DNA from: an uncultured Exiguobacterium sp.
GTDB lineage: Bacteria; Bacillota; Bacilli; Exiguobacteriales; Exiguobacteriaceae
Reading direction: 5' to 3'
DNA length: 64,000 nucleotides
Assembly: GCA_913775715.1 (NCBI GenBank)
Contig: CAJYMC010000007.1
Location: 1 to 64,000, forward strand
Shown in pieces: positions 8,919-17,483 of the stretch. Numbering within the stretch: the first letter of the stretch is position 1; the number at the start of each line of letters is the position of its first letter. The notes beneath the pieces are model-generated. The model made no database searches and was not told where the DNA came from. It was given only the letters and a program-made list of their open reading frames with translations. Both the position numbers and the translations under genes were made by a program.

Positions 8919-8948
8919 ATCCACATCGCTTAGGCGGTGTGGATTTTT
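8919..8948 (+). terminator. his operon terminator
   Basis: Stem ATCCACATCGC (8919-8929) with GCGGTGTGGAT (8934-8944), a short TTAG loop and a following T run. Confidence 0.88.
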
Positions 8949-9077
8949 GTATGGGCGGGAAAAGACAAACAGATGACAGTTGTCATCAAATCGACAGAAT
9001 CTTTCGATAGGCACGCTGTTGCATGAGGGCGTATAATCAAAAGCATAGTCCTTTGTTTTTAGAAAGTAGGTGTTCGA

Positions 9078-9791
9078 TTGGTTACGAAAAAAGAAATCAA
9101 GCAAACGATCAAGCAACAATCGAAAGAAACGATCGAAGAGCTACTCGCAAAAGGGGATTCCTTGAAAGAGGAGATCGCCAGTGCCATTACACACGGATTG
9201 GGTGTCATTTTCAGTATCGTCGCGCTCGTGCTGTTGATCCTGCAGGCGACGAAATCCGGCAGCGCTTGGAACGTCACGGCTGTCAGTATCTTCGGGGCAA
9301 CGATGATTCTCCTTTATCTGTTCTCGACCTTGATGCACTCGCTGATGCACACGAAAGCGAACAAGGTCTTGCAAATTTTAGATCACGCCGGTATCTATCT
9401 GTTGATTGCTGGTAGTTATACACCGTTCGCTTTGATCACACTCCGTGGTCCGCTCGGCTGGACATTGCTTGGAATCGTCTGGGGTGTCGGGACGCTCGGC
9501 ATCATCTGGAAACTCTATTCGACCGGTAAATACGTCTGGATCTCGAATGCGTCTTATCTGATCCTCGGCTGGTGTTGTCTGTTTGCGATCAAACCGATCT
9601 ATGAAGCGCTCGGATTCCAAGGATTCTTACTGCTCCTCGGTGGTGGCCTTGCGTACTCGCTCGGCGTAATCTTCTACGTCTGGGCACGCTTGCCGTATAA
9701 CCACGCGATTTGGCATCTGTTCGTTCTTGCCGGCAGTGTTCTGATCTTCCTCTCGATTTTCTACTACGTTGCTCCAGCGACGATGTCATGA
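9078..9791 (+). CDS. Hemolysin III family (PAQR-like) membrane protein
   Basis: A 237-residue protein with a charged N-terminal 30 residues and about seven transmembrane helices. The family signature is visible: EIASAITHGLGV at about residue 34, STLMHSLMH at about 95 and DHAGIYLLIAGSYTPF at about 110, with NHAIWHLFVLAGS near the C-terminus; these carry the conserved metal-ligand His/Asp residues of the PAQR/YqfA fold. Start is a TTG at 9078 preceded by GTAGGTG; no ATG fits. Overlaps the next gene (ATGA), so the two are probably cotranscribed. Physiological role of bacterial members is unclear. Confidence 0.88.
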   Translation: MVTKKEIKQTIKQQSKETIEELLAKGDSLKEEIASAITHGLGVIFSIVALVLLILQATKSGSAWNVTAVSIFGATMILLYLFSTLMHSLMHTKANKVLQILDHAGIYLLIAGSYTPFALITLRGPLGWTLLGIVWGVGTLGIIWKLYSTGKYVWISNASYLILGWCCLFAIKPIYEALGFQGFLLLLGGGLAYSLGVIFYVWARLPYNHAIWHLFVLAGSVLIFLSIFYYVAPATMS

Positions 9792-10462
9792 AGAAATTAC
9801 GGCTCCGGGACTGGCTCCCGCTTACGCTGTATTTTATGTTTGGTCTTGGGTTGCTCCTGTACTTCCGGATGTCTGGAATGCTGGAGCAATTTGATATTCA
9901 GGCATTATCGGATTGGGTACGGGATCAAGGTCTGACCGGTATGTTGCTTTACGTACTCGCGTACACCATTCGACCACTCGTCTTTTTCCCAGCAAGTCTG
10001 TTGACAGTCTTTGGCGGTTACACGTACGGTCCATGGATCGGAACGCTACTCGACGTCATTGGTGCCGGCACTGGCGGTTTACTCAGCTTTTGGATCGCCC
10101 GGTTGCTCGGTCGCCGTGGGGTCGAGAAATTGATCGGGAAAGGGAAGCTGAACGTGCTCGACGAGCGGATTGCGACGAACGGTTTCCTCGTCGTGCTCGT
10201 CGTCCGATTGATTCCATTGTTTCCATTTGACGCGATCAGCTATGCGTCCGGATTGTCAAAAATCCGCTTTAAACAGTTCGCCATCGCCAACTACATCGGG
10301 ATCATTCCCGGTGCGTTCGTTTACAATAATATCGGCTCAAGCCTGCGTGATCCGTTCTCCTGGCAATTTTTCGTTGCCATCGGACTGTACGTCCTATTCT
10401 TTGCCGTAGGACTTGTTGCTCAACGGATTCTCAAAAATAAACGAAATAAAGAGCGTATGTAA
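9788..10462 (+). CDS. TVP38/TMEM64 (DedA-like) membrane protein
   Basis: A 224-residue integral membrane protein of the SNARE-associated/VTT domain family. The family core is visible as RPLVFFPASLLTVFGGYTYG (about residue 58) and VVRLIPLFPFDAISYASGLS (about residue 137), with a re-entrant-helix pattern between. Such proteins are thought to move lipids across or within the membrane. ATG at 9788 overlaps the stop of the hemolysin III-like gene. The C-terminus is basic (KNKRNKERM). Confidence 0.87.
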   Translation: MKKLRLRDWLPLTLYFMFGLGLLLYFRMSGMLEQFDIQALSDWVRDQGLTGMLLYVLAYTIRPLVFFPASLLTVFGGYTYGPWIGTLLDVIGAGTGGLLSFWIARLLGRRGVEKLIGKGKLNVLDERIATNGFLVVLVVRLIPLFPFDAISYASGLSKIRFKQFAIANYIGIIPGAFVYNNIGSSLRDPFSWQFFVAIGLYVLFFAVGLVAQRILKNKRNKERM

Positions 10463-10471
10463 GCGCTTTAT
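10458..10471 (+). promoter_or_regulatory. Possible catabolite-responsive (cre) site
   Basis: TGTAAGCGCTTTAT matches the CcpA operator pattern TGNAANCGNWNNCN well up to its last positions. It overlaps the stop codon of the previous gene and precedes the proline dehydrogenase gene by about 75 bases, a position suited to control of that gene. Based on pattern only. Confidence 0.4.
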
Positions 10472-10543
10472 GGCATAATATGAGTGCAGAGATGTGAACC
10501 GATACGGTAAAACAGCCTAGCATTTATTTAGGGGGAATCATGA

Positions 10544-11464
10544 GTGATGGAAAAAGTACTACGGGATGGTTTTATCTTCTTATCGCAAAACAAGACATTG
10601 AACGGTCTCGCCAAGCGATACGGGCTTAAATTTGGAGCAAGTCGCTTCGTGGCAGGGGATTCATTGGAAGCATCGAAACGGGCGATTCAGGAATTGAACG
10701 CAAAAGGGTTATGCGTCACGATGGACCATTTAGGAGAGTTCATCTCGACGGTGGCGGAAGCAGAGATGATGACACAAGAATGTATTCGTGCGGTTGAGAT
10801 GATTGCGGAAGAAAAATTAGACTCGCAACTCTCGTTGAAACTGACATCACTCGGACTCGATATCTCGGACGACTTGATTCGCTCGAACATGGAACGGATC
10901 TTAACACGGGCGAAAGAACTCGGTGTCTTCGTCACGATTGATATGGAAGATGAGCCACGTTGTGAAAAGACAATTCAATTGTTTGAAGAATTGCGCCAAT
11001 CTTTCGATAACATCGGAACAGTCATCCAGTCATACCTCTACCGGTCTGAAGATGACATCAAACGTGTCGGACGTTTCGAGACGAATCTCCGGATCGTAAA
11101 AGGGGCATATAAAGAGCCGGCAACGGTTGCGTTCCCAGAGAAGGAAGATGTCGATCATAACTACATCAAGCTCGTGAAGTTACAATTATCACTCGGAAAC
11201 TATGCTGCCGTCGCAACGCATGACGATGCGATGATCGAGCAAGTCATCCGTCACGCTAAAGAAAACGGGATCGAAAAAGACCAGTTCGAATTCCAGATGT
11301 TATTTGGCATCCGGGTCGAGCGTCAACTCGAACTCGTCAAACAAGGCTATAAAGTCCGTGTCTACGTTCCTTATGGACGTGACTGGTACGGTTACTTCAT
11401 GCGCCGCTTAGCAGAGCGACCGGCAAACGTTGCCTTCGTTCTCAAAGGAATGGTCAAAGGATAA
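10544..11464 (+). CDS. fadM: Proline dehydrogenase
   Basis: A 306-residue monofunctional FAD-dependent proline dehydrogenase (first step of proline breakdown to glutamate). Barrel motifs: VTMDHLGEF (about residue 58), SLKLTSLGLD, VTIDMEDEP, RIVKGAYKEPATVAF, VATHDDAMI, FQMLFGIR and the C-terminal RVYVPYGRDWYGYFMRRLAER, which binds the substrate carboxylate. Start is GTG 10544 or the next codon ATG 10547, both suited to AGGGGGAA. In B. subtilis the similar gene (yusM/fadM) lies beside fadNAE, as it nearly does here. A possible cre site lies upstream. Confidence 0.9.
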   Translation: MMEKVLRDGFIFLSQNKTLNGLAKRYGLKFGASRFVAGDSLEASKRAIQELNAKGLCVTMDHLGEFISTVAEAEMMTQECIRAVEMIAEEKLDSQLSLKLTSLGLDISDDLIRSNMERILTRAKELGVFVTIDMEDEPRCEKTIQLFEELRQSFDNIGTVIQSYLYRSEDDIKRVGRFETNLRIVKGAYKEPATVAFPEKEDVDHNYIKLVKLQLSLGNYAAVATHDDAMIEQVIRHAKENGIEKDQFEFQMLFGIRVERQLELVKQGYKVRVYVPYGRDWYGYFMRRLAERPANVAFVLKGMVKG

Positions 11465-11472
11465 GAAGAGAA

Positions 11473-11500
11473 GGCGATGCAACGTTGCATCGTCTTTTTT
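11473..11500 (+). terminator. Terminator after proline dehydrogenase gene
   Basis: GGCGATGCAA and TTGCATCGTC pair (one G-U) around a CG turn, followed by six T. Confidence 0.85.
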
Positions 11501-11522
11501 GATTCAGGAAGGAGAGGACAGA

Positions 11523-12341
11523 ATGGCACGCACAGAACAAGAATTCAAGGAACTGCTGCAACAAGACGCGCCTGTAACGCCTGCATTACTCGATGAGTTA
11601 CTTCTACATATCGGTTCGACGGATTCTGAGTTACGAGATGGATTGATCTATCCGCAGTTAGCGATCTACATCGCATCAGAGTCATTTACGATAGAAGACA
11701 CCAATCAAATTTTCGATTTCATTTTAAGCGGGCATGGATTGATGTATAGAATGGGAACAACGGACACAACAGCTGTTCTGACGCGATCATTTTCAGCATT
11801 AGCACTCGCTGAATTGTTAGTGATGGACAAAACCCGACACTTATTGACGCAAAGTCAGTTGGATCGGCTGTCCACTTACTTACAAACTTATCTGGAGCAA
11901 GAAAAGGATGTCCGTGGATTCATTGACGGAATGGGGTGGGCACACAGCATGGCACATATCGCCGATGTCTATGCGGTTTGGTTTACGCACCCAGCGAGTC
12001 GTCCAGAGGAGGAGCTCGGAGCGATTGATGCGATGATTCGTCAGTTGACACGGTCCGATTATCTCTATGTCGATGAAGAAGCGGACCGGATGGTGACGGC
12101 ATGGTTGCAAGCTTGTCGCCATGGACTGTCGGAAGATGTCCTATTACAACGAATCGAACATAATATTAAGGAGTGGCTTGAGAGTGACGTGACGTGGGGA
12201 GATGCGGAGTGGACGACGTATCGTAACGTCAAACAGATGCTACAGACACTCTATTTCCGACTGAAATGGGAAAATCGATCAGATCACATTTTGATTGAAG
12301 AGTGGTTGCGACAGGTACATCAGCGAACGCACGGAGGATGA
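11523..12341 (+). CDS. DUF2785 family protein
   Basis: A 272-residue, mostly helical soluble protein. The stretch LSTYLQTYLEQEKDVRGFID followed by GMGWAHSMAHIADV (about residues 118-150) is the mark of the DUF2785 family, whose function is unknown. RBS GGAAGGAG sits before ATG 11523. It has its own transcription context: a terminator separates it from the gene upstream, and its 3' end is followed after 14 bases by the structured element at 12356. Confidence 0.82.
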   Translation: MARTEQEFKELLQQDAPVTPALLDELLLHIGSTDSELRDGLIYPQLAIYIASESFTIEDTNQIFDFILSGHGLMYRMGTTDTTAVLTRSFSALALAELLVMDKTRHLLTQSQLDRLSTYLQTYLEQEKDVRGFIDGMGWAHSMAHIADVYAVWFTHPASRPEEELGAIDAMIRQLTRSDYLYVDEEADRMVTAWLQACRHGLSEDVLLQRIEHNIKEWLESDVTWGDAEWTTYRNVKQMLQTLYFRLKWENRSDHILIEEWLRQVHQRTHGG

Positions 12342-12355
12342 AGCATAGTATACCG

Positions 12356-12503
12356 GACGTTCCCAGCATCTTCGCTTTCCTCAGGCGGGAAGTAAGCCGC
12401 GGCATCTCACATTCCATGTGATTTGTCGGGGCTTCCTATTCCCTGACGGAAGCATGGTTCATGCTTCCTTTTCCTGTAGGAGTCGAAGATGCCCGGTTCG
12501 TCC
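12356..12503 (+). ncRNA. Repeated structured RNA element, copy A
   Basis: This is one of three related elements in the window. Nested pairing is visible. The outer helix is GGACG (12356-12360) with CGTCC (12499-12503); next comes GCATCTTCG (12366-12374) with CGAAGATGC (12484-12492). Inside are an AAGCC/GGCTT arm carrying the hairpin TCACAT-tcc-ATGTGA, and a hairpin GGAAGCATG-gtt-CATGCTTCC. Sequences shared with the other copies lie in the unpaired-looking parts: GCTTTCCTCAGGCG after the outer stem, CCTGACGG in the middle, and TTTTCCTGTAGGAGTCG before the closing strand. It starts 14 bases after the DUF2785 stop codon, in sense, and is followed by the long hairpin at 12515. I do not recognise the class. 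Confidence 0.6.
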
Positions 12504-12514
12504 TGAATGAACTA

Positions 12515-12563
12515 AACTCAAAAGCGATCGATTTCCGTCAATGGAATCGATCGCTTTTGAGTT
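12515..12563. terminator. Long hairpin, probable bidirectional terminator
   Basis: A near-perfect stem of about 20 bp: AACTCAAAAGCGATCGATTT... (from 12515) with the strand ending in ATCGATCGCTTTTGAGTT (to 12563), followed by CTTT. It sits between two converging copies (A and B) of the structured RNA element and would end transcription from both sides, although its T tract is weak. Confidence 0.65.
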
Positions 12564-12589
12564 CTTTGGATAATAAATGAGTGCGTCCT

Positions 12590-12740
12590 CCTCGCATGTC
12601 TTCATCCGACTCCTACAGGAAAAAGCGCGACGTTTCATCTCGCGCTGTCAGAGACAAACAAGACCCGGATTCGTCATCCGAAGGATGAGGAAGACTGGCT
12701 TGTGTCTCGCCTGAGGAAAGCGGGTGAGAAGACAGTGAGG
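12590..12740 (-). ncRNA. Repeated structured RNA element, copy B
   Basis: Minus-strand copy of the element at 12356. The conserved blocks CGCTTTCCTCAGGCG and TTTTTCCTGTAGGAGTCGG are kept, but the helices differ. Outer pairs are CCTC with GAGG and GTCTTC with GAAGAC, the inner arm is ACAAG with CTTGT, and the last hairpin is AGCGCGA with TCGCGCT. These are compensatory changes relative to copies A and C. The element lies 27 bases after the stop codon of the minus-strand 85-residue protein and points into the same long hairpin as copy A from the other side. Confidence 0.6.
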
Positions 12741-12767
12741 TTTTTGATGATGGAGTTTCATTGATTA

Positions 12768-13025
12768 TTACGGCAAAATGATATTTCCTAAAAACAGCAT
12801 GCCTGCAAATACAAGAATGACAAGGAAGATAGAGGTCTGCGGGTGGAATCGTTTTTCTTGATAGCGCCGAAAAAGGCGTCTTCCGAGTTCAGGTATACCC
12901 ATTAGAAAGACCATGTACAATAAGAAATATTGCCATCGTTCTAAAACATCAAGTGAATCGATATAAAACAACAGATTGATACCTAACGCAAACAAAATAA
13001 ATGTATAAAAAGTTGTATATGACAT
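12768..13025 (-). CDS. Small membrane protein of unknown function
   Basis: 85 residues with three likely transmembrane segments (about 5-22, 32-46 and 66-83) and a basic cytoplasmic-looking stretch RRLFRRYQEKRFHP between the second and third. The ATG is preceded by GAGGGAGAG and follows the upstream methyltransferase stop by one base, so the two are translated from one message. No family recognised. Downstream is copy B of the structured RNA element. Confidence 0.7.
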   Translation of the reverse strand: MSYTTFYTFILFALGINLLFYIDSLDVLERWQYFLLYMVFLMGIPELGRRLFRRYQEKRFHPQTSIFLVILVFAGMLFLGNIILP

Positions 13026-13026
13026 C

Positions 13027-13674
13027 CTATCTCTCCCTCACAGCTGTCGTTTGAAAAGCAAACAAACATGAGAAGGCATGGGCTTGATCCAGTAACCGAT
13101 GCCCCGTCATGACAGCTCCTTCTTTTTGAATGATCGCTTCATCGAGTAACGTCCAGCCCCGTTCTTTCGCTAGCTGCAGCAGTTCCCACGGCATCATCGT
13201 ATTCCCCATCGCGACTTCTTCACCGTAGAGACGACGGTAAGCAAGTTGCCGTGGTGCGGCTGTCGGACCAAGTAAACTGATGACGACAAGCGGGGCGACG
13301 CGTTCGATTTCTTGCAGCACTTGAACAGGACGTGTCGACCATTCAAGTGAGTTGACGGCGAGTACGACATCAAACGCATGATCGGCGAACGGTAACGCTT
13401 CACCCGTCCCGACGATGAACGTCTGCTCGGGTGACTTCTCACGGGCAATTCGGATCATCTCGTCTGAGACATCAAGTCCGACTGTCTGAAAGTCCGGTGT
13501 CAGTAAGCGACAGGCTGCACCATCACCGCAACCGAGATCAAGCAAACGACCACCGGTGATCGTTTTTCGTAAGAACGGCAAAACGGTTTTCCGACTGCCG
13601 TTCGTCCACATATCGTCAGCGCGATCCGCCCAGTCAGCGGCTTTTTGATTCCATACATGCTCGGTTTGACTCAT
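13027..13674 (-). CDS. Class I SAM-dependent methyltransferase
   Basis: A 215-residue soluble protein with the Rossmann methyltransferase core: motif I LLDLGCGDGAACRLL (about residue 45), TVGLDVSDEMIRIA, GTGEALPFADHAFDVVLAVNSLEW (methyltransferase_11 pattern). Substrate unknown. An ATG two codons upstream exists, but AAGGAG is 9 bases before ATG 13674 and only 3 before the other, so 13674 is preferred. It is the first gene of a two-gene minus-strand unit with the small membrane protein, divergent from the fad operon. Confidence 0.82.
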   Translation of the reverse strand: MSQTEHVWNQKAADWADRADDMWTNGSRKTVLPFLRKTITGGRLLDLGCGDGAACRLLTPDFQTVGLDVSDEMIRIAREKSPEQTFIVGTGEALPFADHAFDVVLAVNSLEWSTRPVQVLQEIERVAPLVVISLLGPTAAPRQLAYRRLYGEEVAMGNTMMPWELLQLAKERGWTLLDEAIIQKEGAVMTGHRLLDQAHAFSCLFAFQTTAVRER

Positions 13675-13733
13675 TTGCATCCACTCCTTTTTATCAGTCT
13701 AACAGGAAAATTTGTCCATTGACTGATTTTTTA

Positions 13734-13762
13734 TTGCTACTGAATCATTATTCATTTATGAT
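13734..13762 (+). promoter_or_regulatory. Promoter-like site with FadR-type box 1
   Basis: TTGCTA (13734-13739), 17-base spacer, TATGAT (13757-13762). The spacer and the first bases of the -10 hold TGAATCATTATTCATTTA (13741-13758), which agrees with the B. subtilis FadR operator pattern TGAATGANTANTCATTCA at 14 of 16 fixed positions. Repression by an acyl-CoA-responsive TetR-type FadR is inferred. Confidence 0.55.
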
Positions 13763-13772
13763 GAAGATGTAG

Positions 13773-13808
13773 AAGAAGCACACCAAAGTCGTTCGGCTTC
13801 TTTTTTTG
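13773..13808 (+). terminator. Terminator-like hairpin upstream of fadN
   Basis: AAGAAGC (13773-13779) pairs with GCTTCTT (13796-13802), followed by a run of seven or more T. It lies between the two FadR-type boxes, pointing toward fadN, with no plus-strand gene just upstream. Confidence 0.6.
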
Positions 13809-13812
13809 TCAG

Positions 13813-13835
13813 TATAATGAATGGTTGTTCATTCA
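13813..13835 (+). promoter_or_regulatory. -10 element with FadR-type box 2, fad operon
   Basis: TATAAT at 13813-13818 runs into TGAATGGTTGTTCATTCA (13818-13835), a 14-of-16 match to the FadR operator pattern. The -35 is poor (about 13790). Box 2 covers the expected transcription start, a good position for repression of fadNAE. Confidence 0.65.
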
Positions 13836-13857
13836 ATTTAAAATCAGGGGGTATATC

Positions 13858-16275
13858 ATGGCGAGTCAAATCGGTCAGCCGACCACAATCCAGTTGACGA
13901 AACACATCCAATTCGCCGTCATCATCGGTTCAGGGGTGATGGGTGCAGGCATCGCGGCACATCTTGCGAATGCTGGCATACGGACATTGATGCTTGATAT
14001 CGTACCAAAAGAACTTACGGCACAAGAAGAGAAGCAGGGCTTGACGCTGAGTGATCCGCGCGTCCGTTCCCGTATCGCGCGCGATAACCGCGAAAAACTC
14101 TTGAAACAAAACCCAGCACCACTCGCGTCGAAGAAATTGATCGACTTCATCGAGGTTGGAAACTTAGAAGACGACTTAGAGCGTCTGAAAGAAGCGGACT
14201 GGATCGTCGAAGTCGTCGTCGAACGACTCGATGTCAAACAGCAATTGTTTAAATCGATCGAACCGTTCATTCGGGAAGACGCGATCGTCAGCTCGAACAC
14301 ATCAGGCATTTCAATTGAAGCGATGCGCGAAGGGCGCTCGGAATCATTTAACCGTCGTTTCCTCGGGACACACTTCTTTAACCCACCACGTTATCTGAAG
14401 TTACTCGAGTTGATTCCAACGTCAGACACGGATCCGAGTGTCGTCGACTTTATGAAGCAATTCGCAGAGGAACGACTCGGGAAAGGTGTTGTCATTGCGA
14501 AGGATACACCGAACTTCATCGGCAACCGAATCGGGACATACGGTCTCCTCGTGACGATGGATGAGATGAAAAAAGGTGGCTATTCGATCGGGGAGGTCGA
14601 TTCGGTCACAGGTCCACTGCTTGGTCGCCCAGGGTCAGCGACGTTCCGGACACTCGACGTCGTCGGCATCGACACGTTCGTTCACGTCGCGAACAACGTC
14701 TATGACTTGTTGCCAGAAGGCGAGGAGAAGGAGACGTTCGCGGTTCCGGCTGAAATGCGTCGCCTTGTCGAACAAGGGGCACTCGGTGCGAAGACGGGTC
14801 AAGGCTTCTATAAGAAAGTCGGAAAACAGATCCTTGAACTCGATTTAGAGACATTTGAGTACGTTGAAAAGAAAGCGCTTACCGAGCCATCAATCGGACA
14901 AGCTAAAGCACTTCCGGGCGCAAAAAACAAGCTGAAAGCTGTCGTCTTCGCGCAAGATCGTGTCGGTGCCTTACTCTGGCCGATCCATGCGAAAACATTG
15001 CTCTACTCGGCTCAGCTGACTGGAGAAATCGCAGACGACATCAAAGCGATCGACGAAGCAATGAAATGGGGCTTCGGCTGGAAGATGGGACCGTTCGAGA
15101 CATGGGACGCACTTGGCGTCGAGAAAACGGTCGCGAAGATGAAACAAGACGGTTACGCAGTACCGGCATGGGTCGATGAGATGCTCGCAGAAGGGAAAAA
15201 GAGTTTCTATGATGCGTCCGGTCGTCATTATGACGCAACGACACAAGACTACGTCGGAGCAACGGTCAATCCGAAGGAAATCCGCCTCCGCGACGTCCGG
15301 AAGTCAAACGGTGTTTTACTAGAGAACAATGGGGCACGCTTGCTTGATATCGGTGACGATGTCGCAGTCCTCGAGTTCACTTCGAAGAGCAATGCAATCG
15401 GTGTCGACATCATGCAGATGATCGAACAGTCGGTCGATCTCGTTGAGAAAAACCACCGTGGTCTCGTCATCGCGAACGATGGTAAGAACTTCTGTGTCGG
15501 TGCGAACCTAGCGATGATGCTGATGGAAGCGGAAGATGAGAACTGGTTCGAACTCGACTGGATCATCAACAAGTTCCAACAATCGATTCAAAAAATTCGT
15601 TACGCATCGCGTCCAATCGTCGCTGCTCCACAAGGGATGACGCTTGGTGGCGGTACGGAGATCTCGCTTCCGACAGCTCGTCTGCAAGCCGGGCTTGAAA
15701 CGTACATGGGTCTCGTCGAAGTCGGTGTCGGTCTGATTCCAGGAGGCGGCGGAAACGTCAACACGTATCGTCGACTGTTAGAAAACACACCAGACGGACT
15801 CGTTAATATCGAGAAAGCAGCACAAAAAACGTTCGAAAACGTCGCGATGGCAAAAGTCTCAAAATCAGCCTTTGAAGCACGCGAACTCGGATATGTCCGC
15901 TCCGTTGATCAGATCTCGATGAACCGGGATCACTTGACGTATGATGCGAAACAACTCGTCCTTGAACTCGACCGGACCGGCTACACGGCACCAGCGAAAG
16001 CGAAGATTCCAGTCGTCGGTCGTGCTGGGAAAGCGACGCTTGAACTCGCGACACGCGAAATGTTCTACGGCGGCTATATCTCGGAACACGATTTGAAAAT
16101 CGCTAGTAAACTCGCACACGTCATCGCCGGTGGAAACGTCGCCTTCGGTAGCCACGTCGATGAACAATATATGCTCGACATCGAACGGGAAGCATTCTTG
16201 AGCCTGATCGGTGAGATGAAGACACAACAACGGATGCAGCACATGCTCGTCAAAGGCAAGCCGCTTCGTAACTGA
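13858..16275 (+). CDS. fadN: 3-hydroxyacyl-CoA dehydrogenase / enoyl-CoA hydratase
   Basis: A large 805-residue beta-oxidation enzyme of the FadN (YusL) type. The N-terminal half is a 3-hydroxyacyl-CoA dehydrogenase with the NAD loop [18 protein letters not shown] (about residue 22), [29 protein letters not shown] and [10 protein letters not shown]. The C-terminal half (from about 490) has crotonase features: [13 protein letters not shown] and [22 protein letters not shown] precedes ATG 13858. It heads a three-gene operon with the thiolase and acyl-CoA dehydrogenase genes, together covering a full turn of fatty acid beta-oxidation. Confidence 0.95.
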   Translation: MASQIGQPTTIQLTKHIQFAVIIGSGVMGAGIAAHLANAGIRTLMLDIVPKELTAQEEKQGLTLSDPRVRSRIARDNREKLLKQNPAPLASKKLIDFIEVGNLEDDLERLKEADWIVEVVVERLDVKQQLFKSIEPFIREDAIVSSNTSGISIEAMREGRSESFNRRFLGTHFFNPPRYLKLLELIPTSDTDPSVVDFMKQFAEERLGKGVVIAKDTPNFIGNRIGTYGLLVTMDEMKKGGYSIGEVDSVTGPLLGRPGSATFRTLDVVGIDTFVHVANNVYDLLPEGEEKETFAVPAEMRRLVEQGALGAKTGQGFYKKVGKQILELDLETFEYVEKKALTEPSIGQAKALPGAKNKLKAVVFAQDRVGALLWPIHAKTLLYSAQLTGEIADDIKAIDEAMKWGFGWKMGPFETWDALGVEKTVAKMKQDGYAVPAWVDEMLAEGKKSFYDASGRHYDATTQDYVGATVNPKEIRLRDVRKSNGVLLENNGARLLDIGDDVAVLEFTSKSNAIGVDIMQMIEQSVDLVEKNHRGLVIANDGKNFCVGANLAMMLMEAEDENWFELDWIINKFQQSIQKIRYASRPIVAAPQGMTLGGGTEISLPTARLQAGLETYMGLVEVGVGLIPGGGGNVNTYRRLLENTPDGLVNIEKAAQKTFENVAMAKVSKSAFEARELGYVRSVDQISMNRDHLTYDAKQLVLELDRTGYTAPAKAKIPVVGRAGKATLELATREMFYGGYISEHDLKIASKLAHVIAGGNVAFGSHVDEQYMLDIEREAFLSLIGEMKTQQRMQHMLVKGKPLRN

Positions 16276-16292
16276 GGACTGGGGGGATTCGG

Positions 16293-17483
16293 ATGAAGGA
16301 AGCAGTAATCGTCGCCGGTGCACGGACACCGGTCGGAAAAGCAAAAAAGGGCGCATTCAAGTCGATGCGCTCGGATGAATTAGCAGGCATCGCGATCCAG
16401 GAAACGTTGAAACGGTCCGGTTACACGGGAGCGGTTGATGACGTCATCCTCGGATGTGCCTTACCGGAAGCAGAGCAAGGGATGAACATCGCCCGTTACG
16501 CTTCAGTCCTCGGTGGTTTATCACATGAGGTACCGGCGATCACGATCAACCGGTATTGCTCAAGTGGACTACAATCGATCGCTGACGCGGCGATGAAGAT
16601 CATGACGGGGCAAGCAACCGCTGTCGTCGCTGGTGGACTTGAATCGATGAGCCAAGTCCCGATGCCAGGTCACGTCGTCCGACCTAATCCGTCGATCGTC
16701 GACACGGCACCGGAATACTACATGAGCATGGGGCACACAGCGGAGCAAGTCGCTGCGACCTACAATGTCTCACGGGAAGATCAAGATGCGTTTGCCTTGA
16801 AGAGTCATCAAAAAGCGGCAGCAGCAATCGCAGCCGGTAAGTTCGCTGACGAGATCGTCCCGGTAACGGTGACGGAACAATTCGTCAACGATGAACTGAA
16901 AATCGAAGAGAAGACATTCGTCGTCGAGCACGATGAAGGCGTTCGCCCGGATTCGTCACCGGAAGGTCTCGCGAAACTTCGCCCAGCGTTCCGCCTCGGC
17001 GGCAGCGTCACAGCAGGGAACTCTTCGCAGACGTCAGACGGTGCGGCAGCTGTTCTCGTCATGGAACGAGAAGAAGCAGAACGCCAAGGGTTACCGATTC
17101 TCGGTAAATTCAAATCGTTCGCGGTCGGTGGTGTCCGTCCGGAAGTGATGGGGATCGGACCAGTTGTTGCGATTCCGAAGGCACTGGACCTCGCAGGCAT
17201 CACGCTTGAGGACGTCGGATTGATCGAGTTGAACGAAGCGTTCGCTTCGCAGTCACTCGGTGTCATCCGCGAGCTTGGATTAAACGAAGACATCGTCAAC
17301 GTCAACGGTGGAGCGATCGCCCTCGGTCACCCACTTGGTTGTACAGGAACAAAACTCACATTGACGCTCTTGCATGAAATGAAACGCCGAAATGTCCAGT
17401 ATGGTGTCGTCTCGATGTGTATTGGTGGCGGAATGGGCGCAGCAGGCGTATTCGAACTAGTTGAAGGAGGAACAGGACAATGA
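16293..17483 (+). CDS. fadA: Acetyl-CoA C-acyltransferase (3-ketoacyl-CoA thiolase)
   Basis: A 396-residue thiolase. Acylated cysteine in [12 protein letters not shown] (about residue 89), histidine in [14 protein letters not shown] (about 350) and the second cysteine in [11 protein letters not shown] (about 380); [11 protein letters not shown] is also present. It cleaves 3-ketoacyl-CoA with CoA in the last step of each beta-oxidation cycle. GGGGGG precedes the ATG, and its stop overlaps the fadE start (ATGA). Confidence 0.95.
   Translation: MKEAVIVAGARTPVGKAKKGAFKSMRSDELAGIAIQETLKRSGYTGAVDDVILGCALPEAEQGMNIARYASVLGGLSHEVPAITINRYCSSGLQSIADAAMKIMTGQATAVVAGGLESMSQVPMPGHVVRPNPSIVDTAPEYYMSMGHTAEQVAATYNVSREDQDAFALKSHQKAAAAIAAGKFADEIVPVTVTEQFVNDELKIEEKTFVVEHDEGVRPDSSPEGLAKLRPAFRLGGSVTAGNSSQTSDGAAAVLVMEREEAERQGLPILGKFKSFAVGGVRPEVMGIGPVVAIPKALDLAGITLEDVGLIELNEAFASQSLGVIRELGLNEDIVNVNGGAIALGHPLGCTGTKLTLTLLHEMKRRNVQYGVVSMCIGGGMGAAGVFELVEGGTGQ

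Noticed and set aside
12356-12740. Reading the A/B element pair as a single transposon with terminal inverted repeats
   Set aside because: The copies are inverted and flank a hairpin, but they differ in helix sequence with kept pairing, and copy C stands alone. No transposase or target duplication is visible. A MITE origin is not excluded and is listed as a refuting outcome.
15249-15572. Long antisense reading frames opposite fadN and other genes
   Set aside because: They are mirror frames of strongly biased coding sequence, without RBS or protein-family features.
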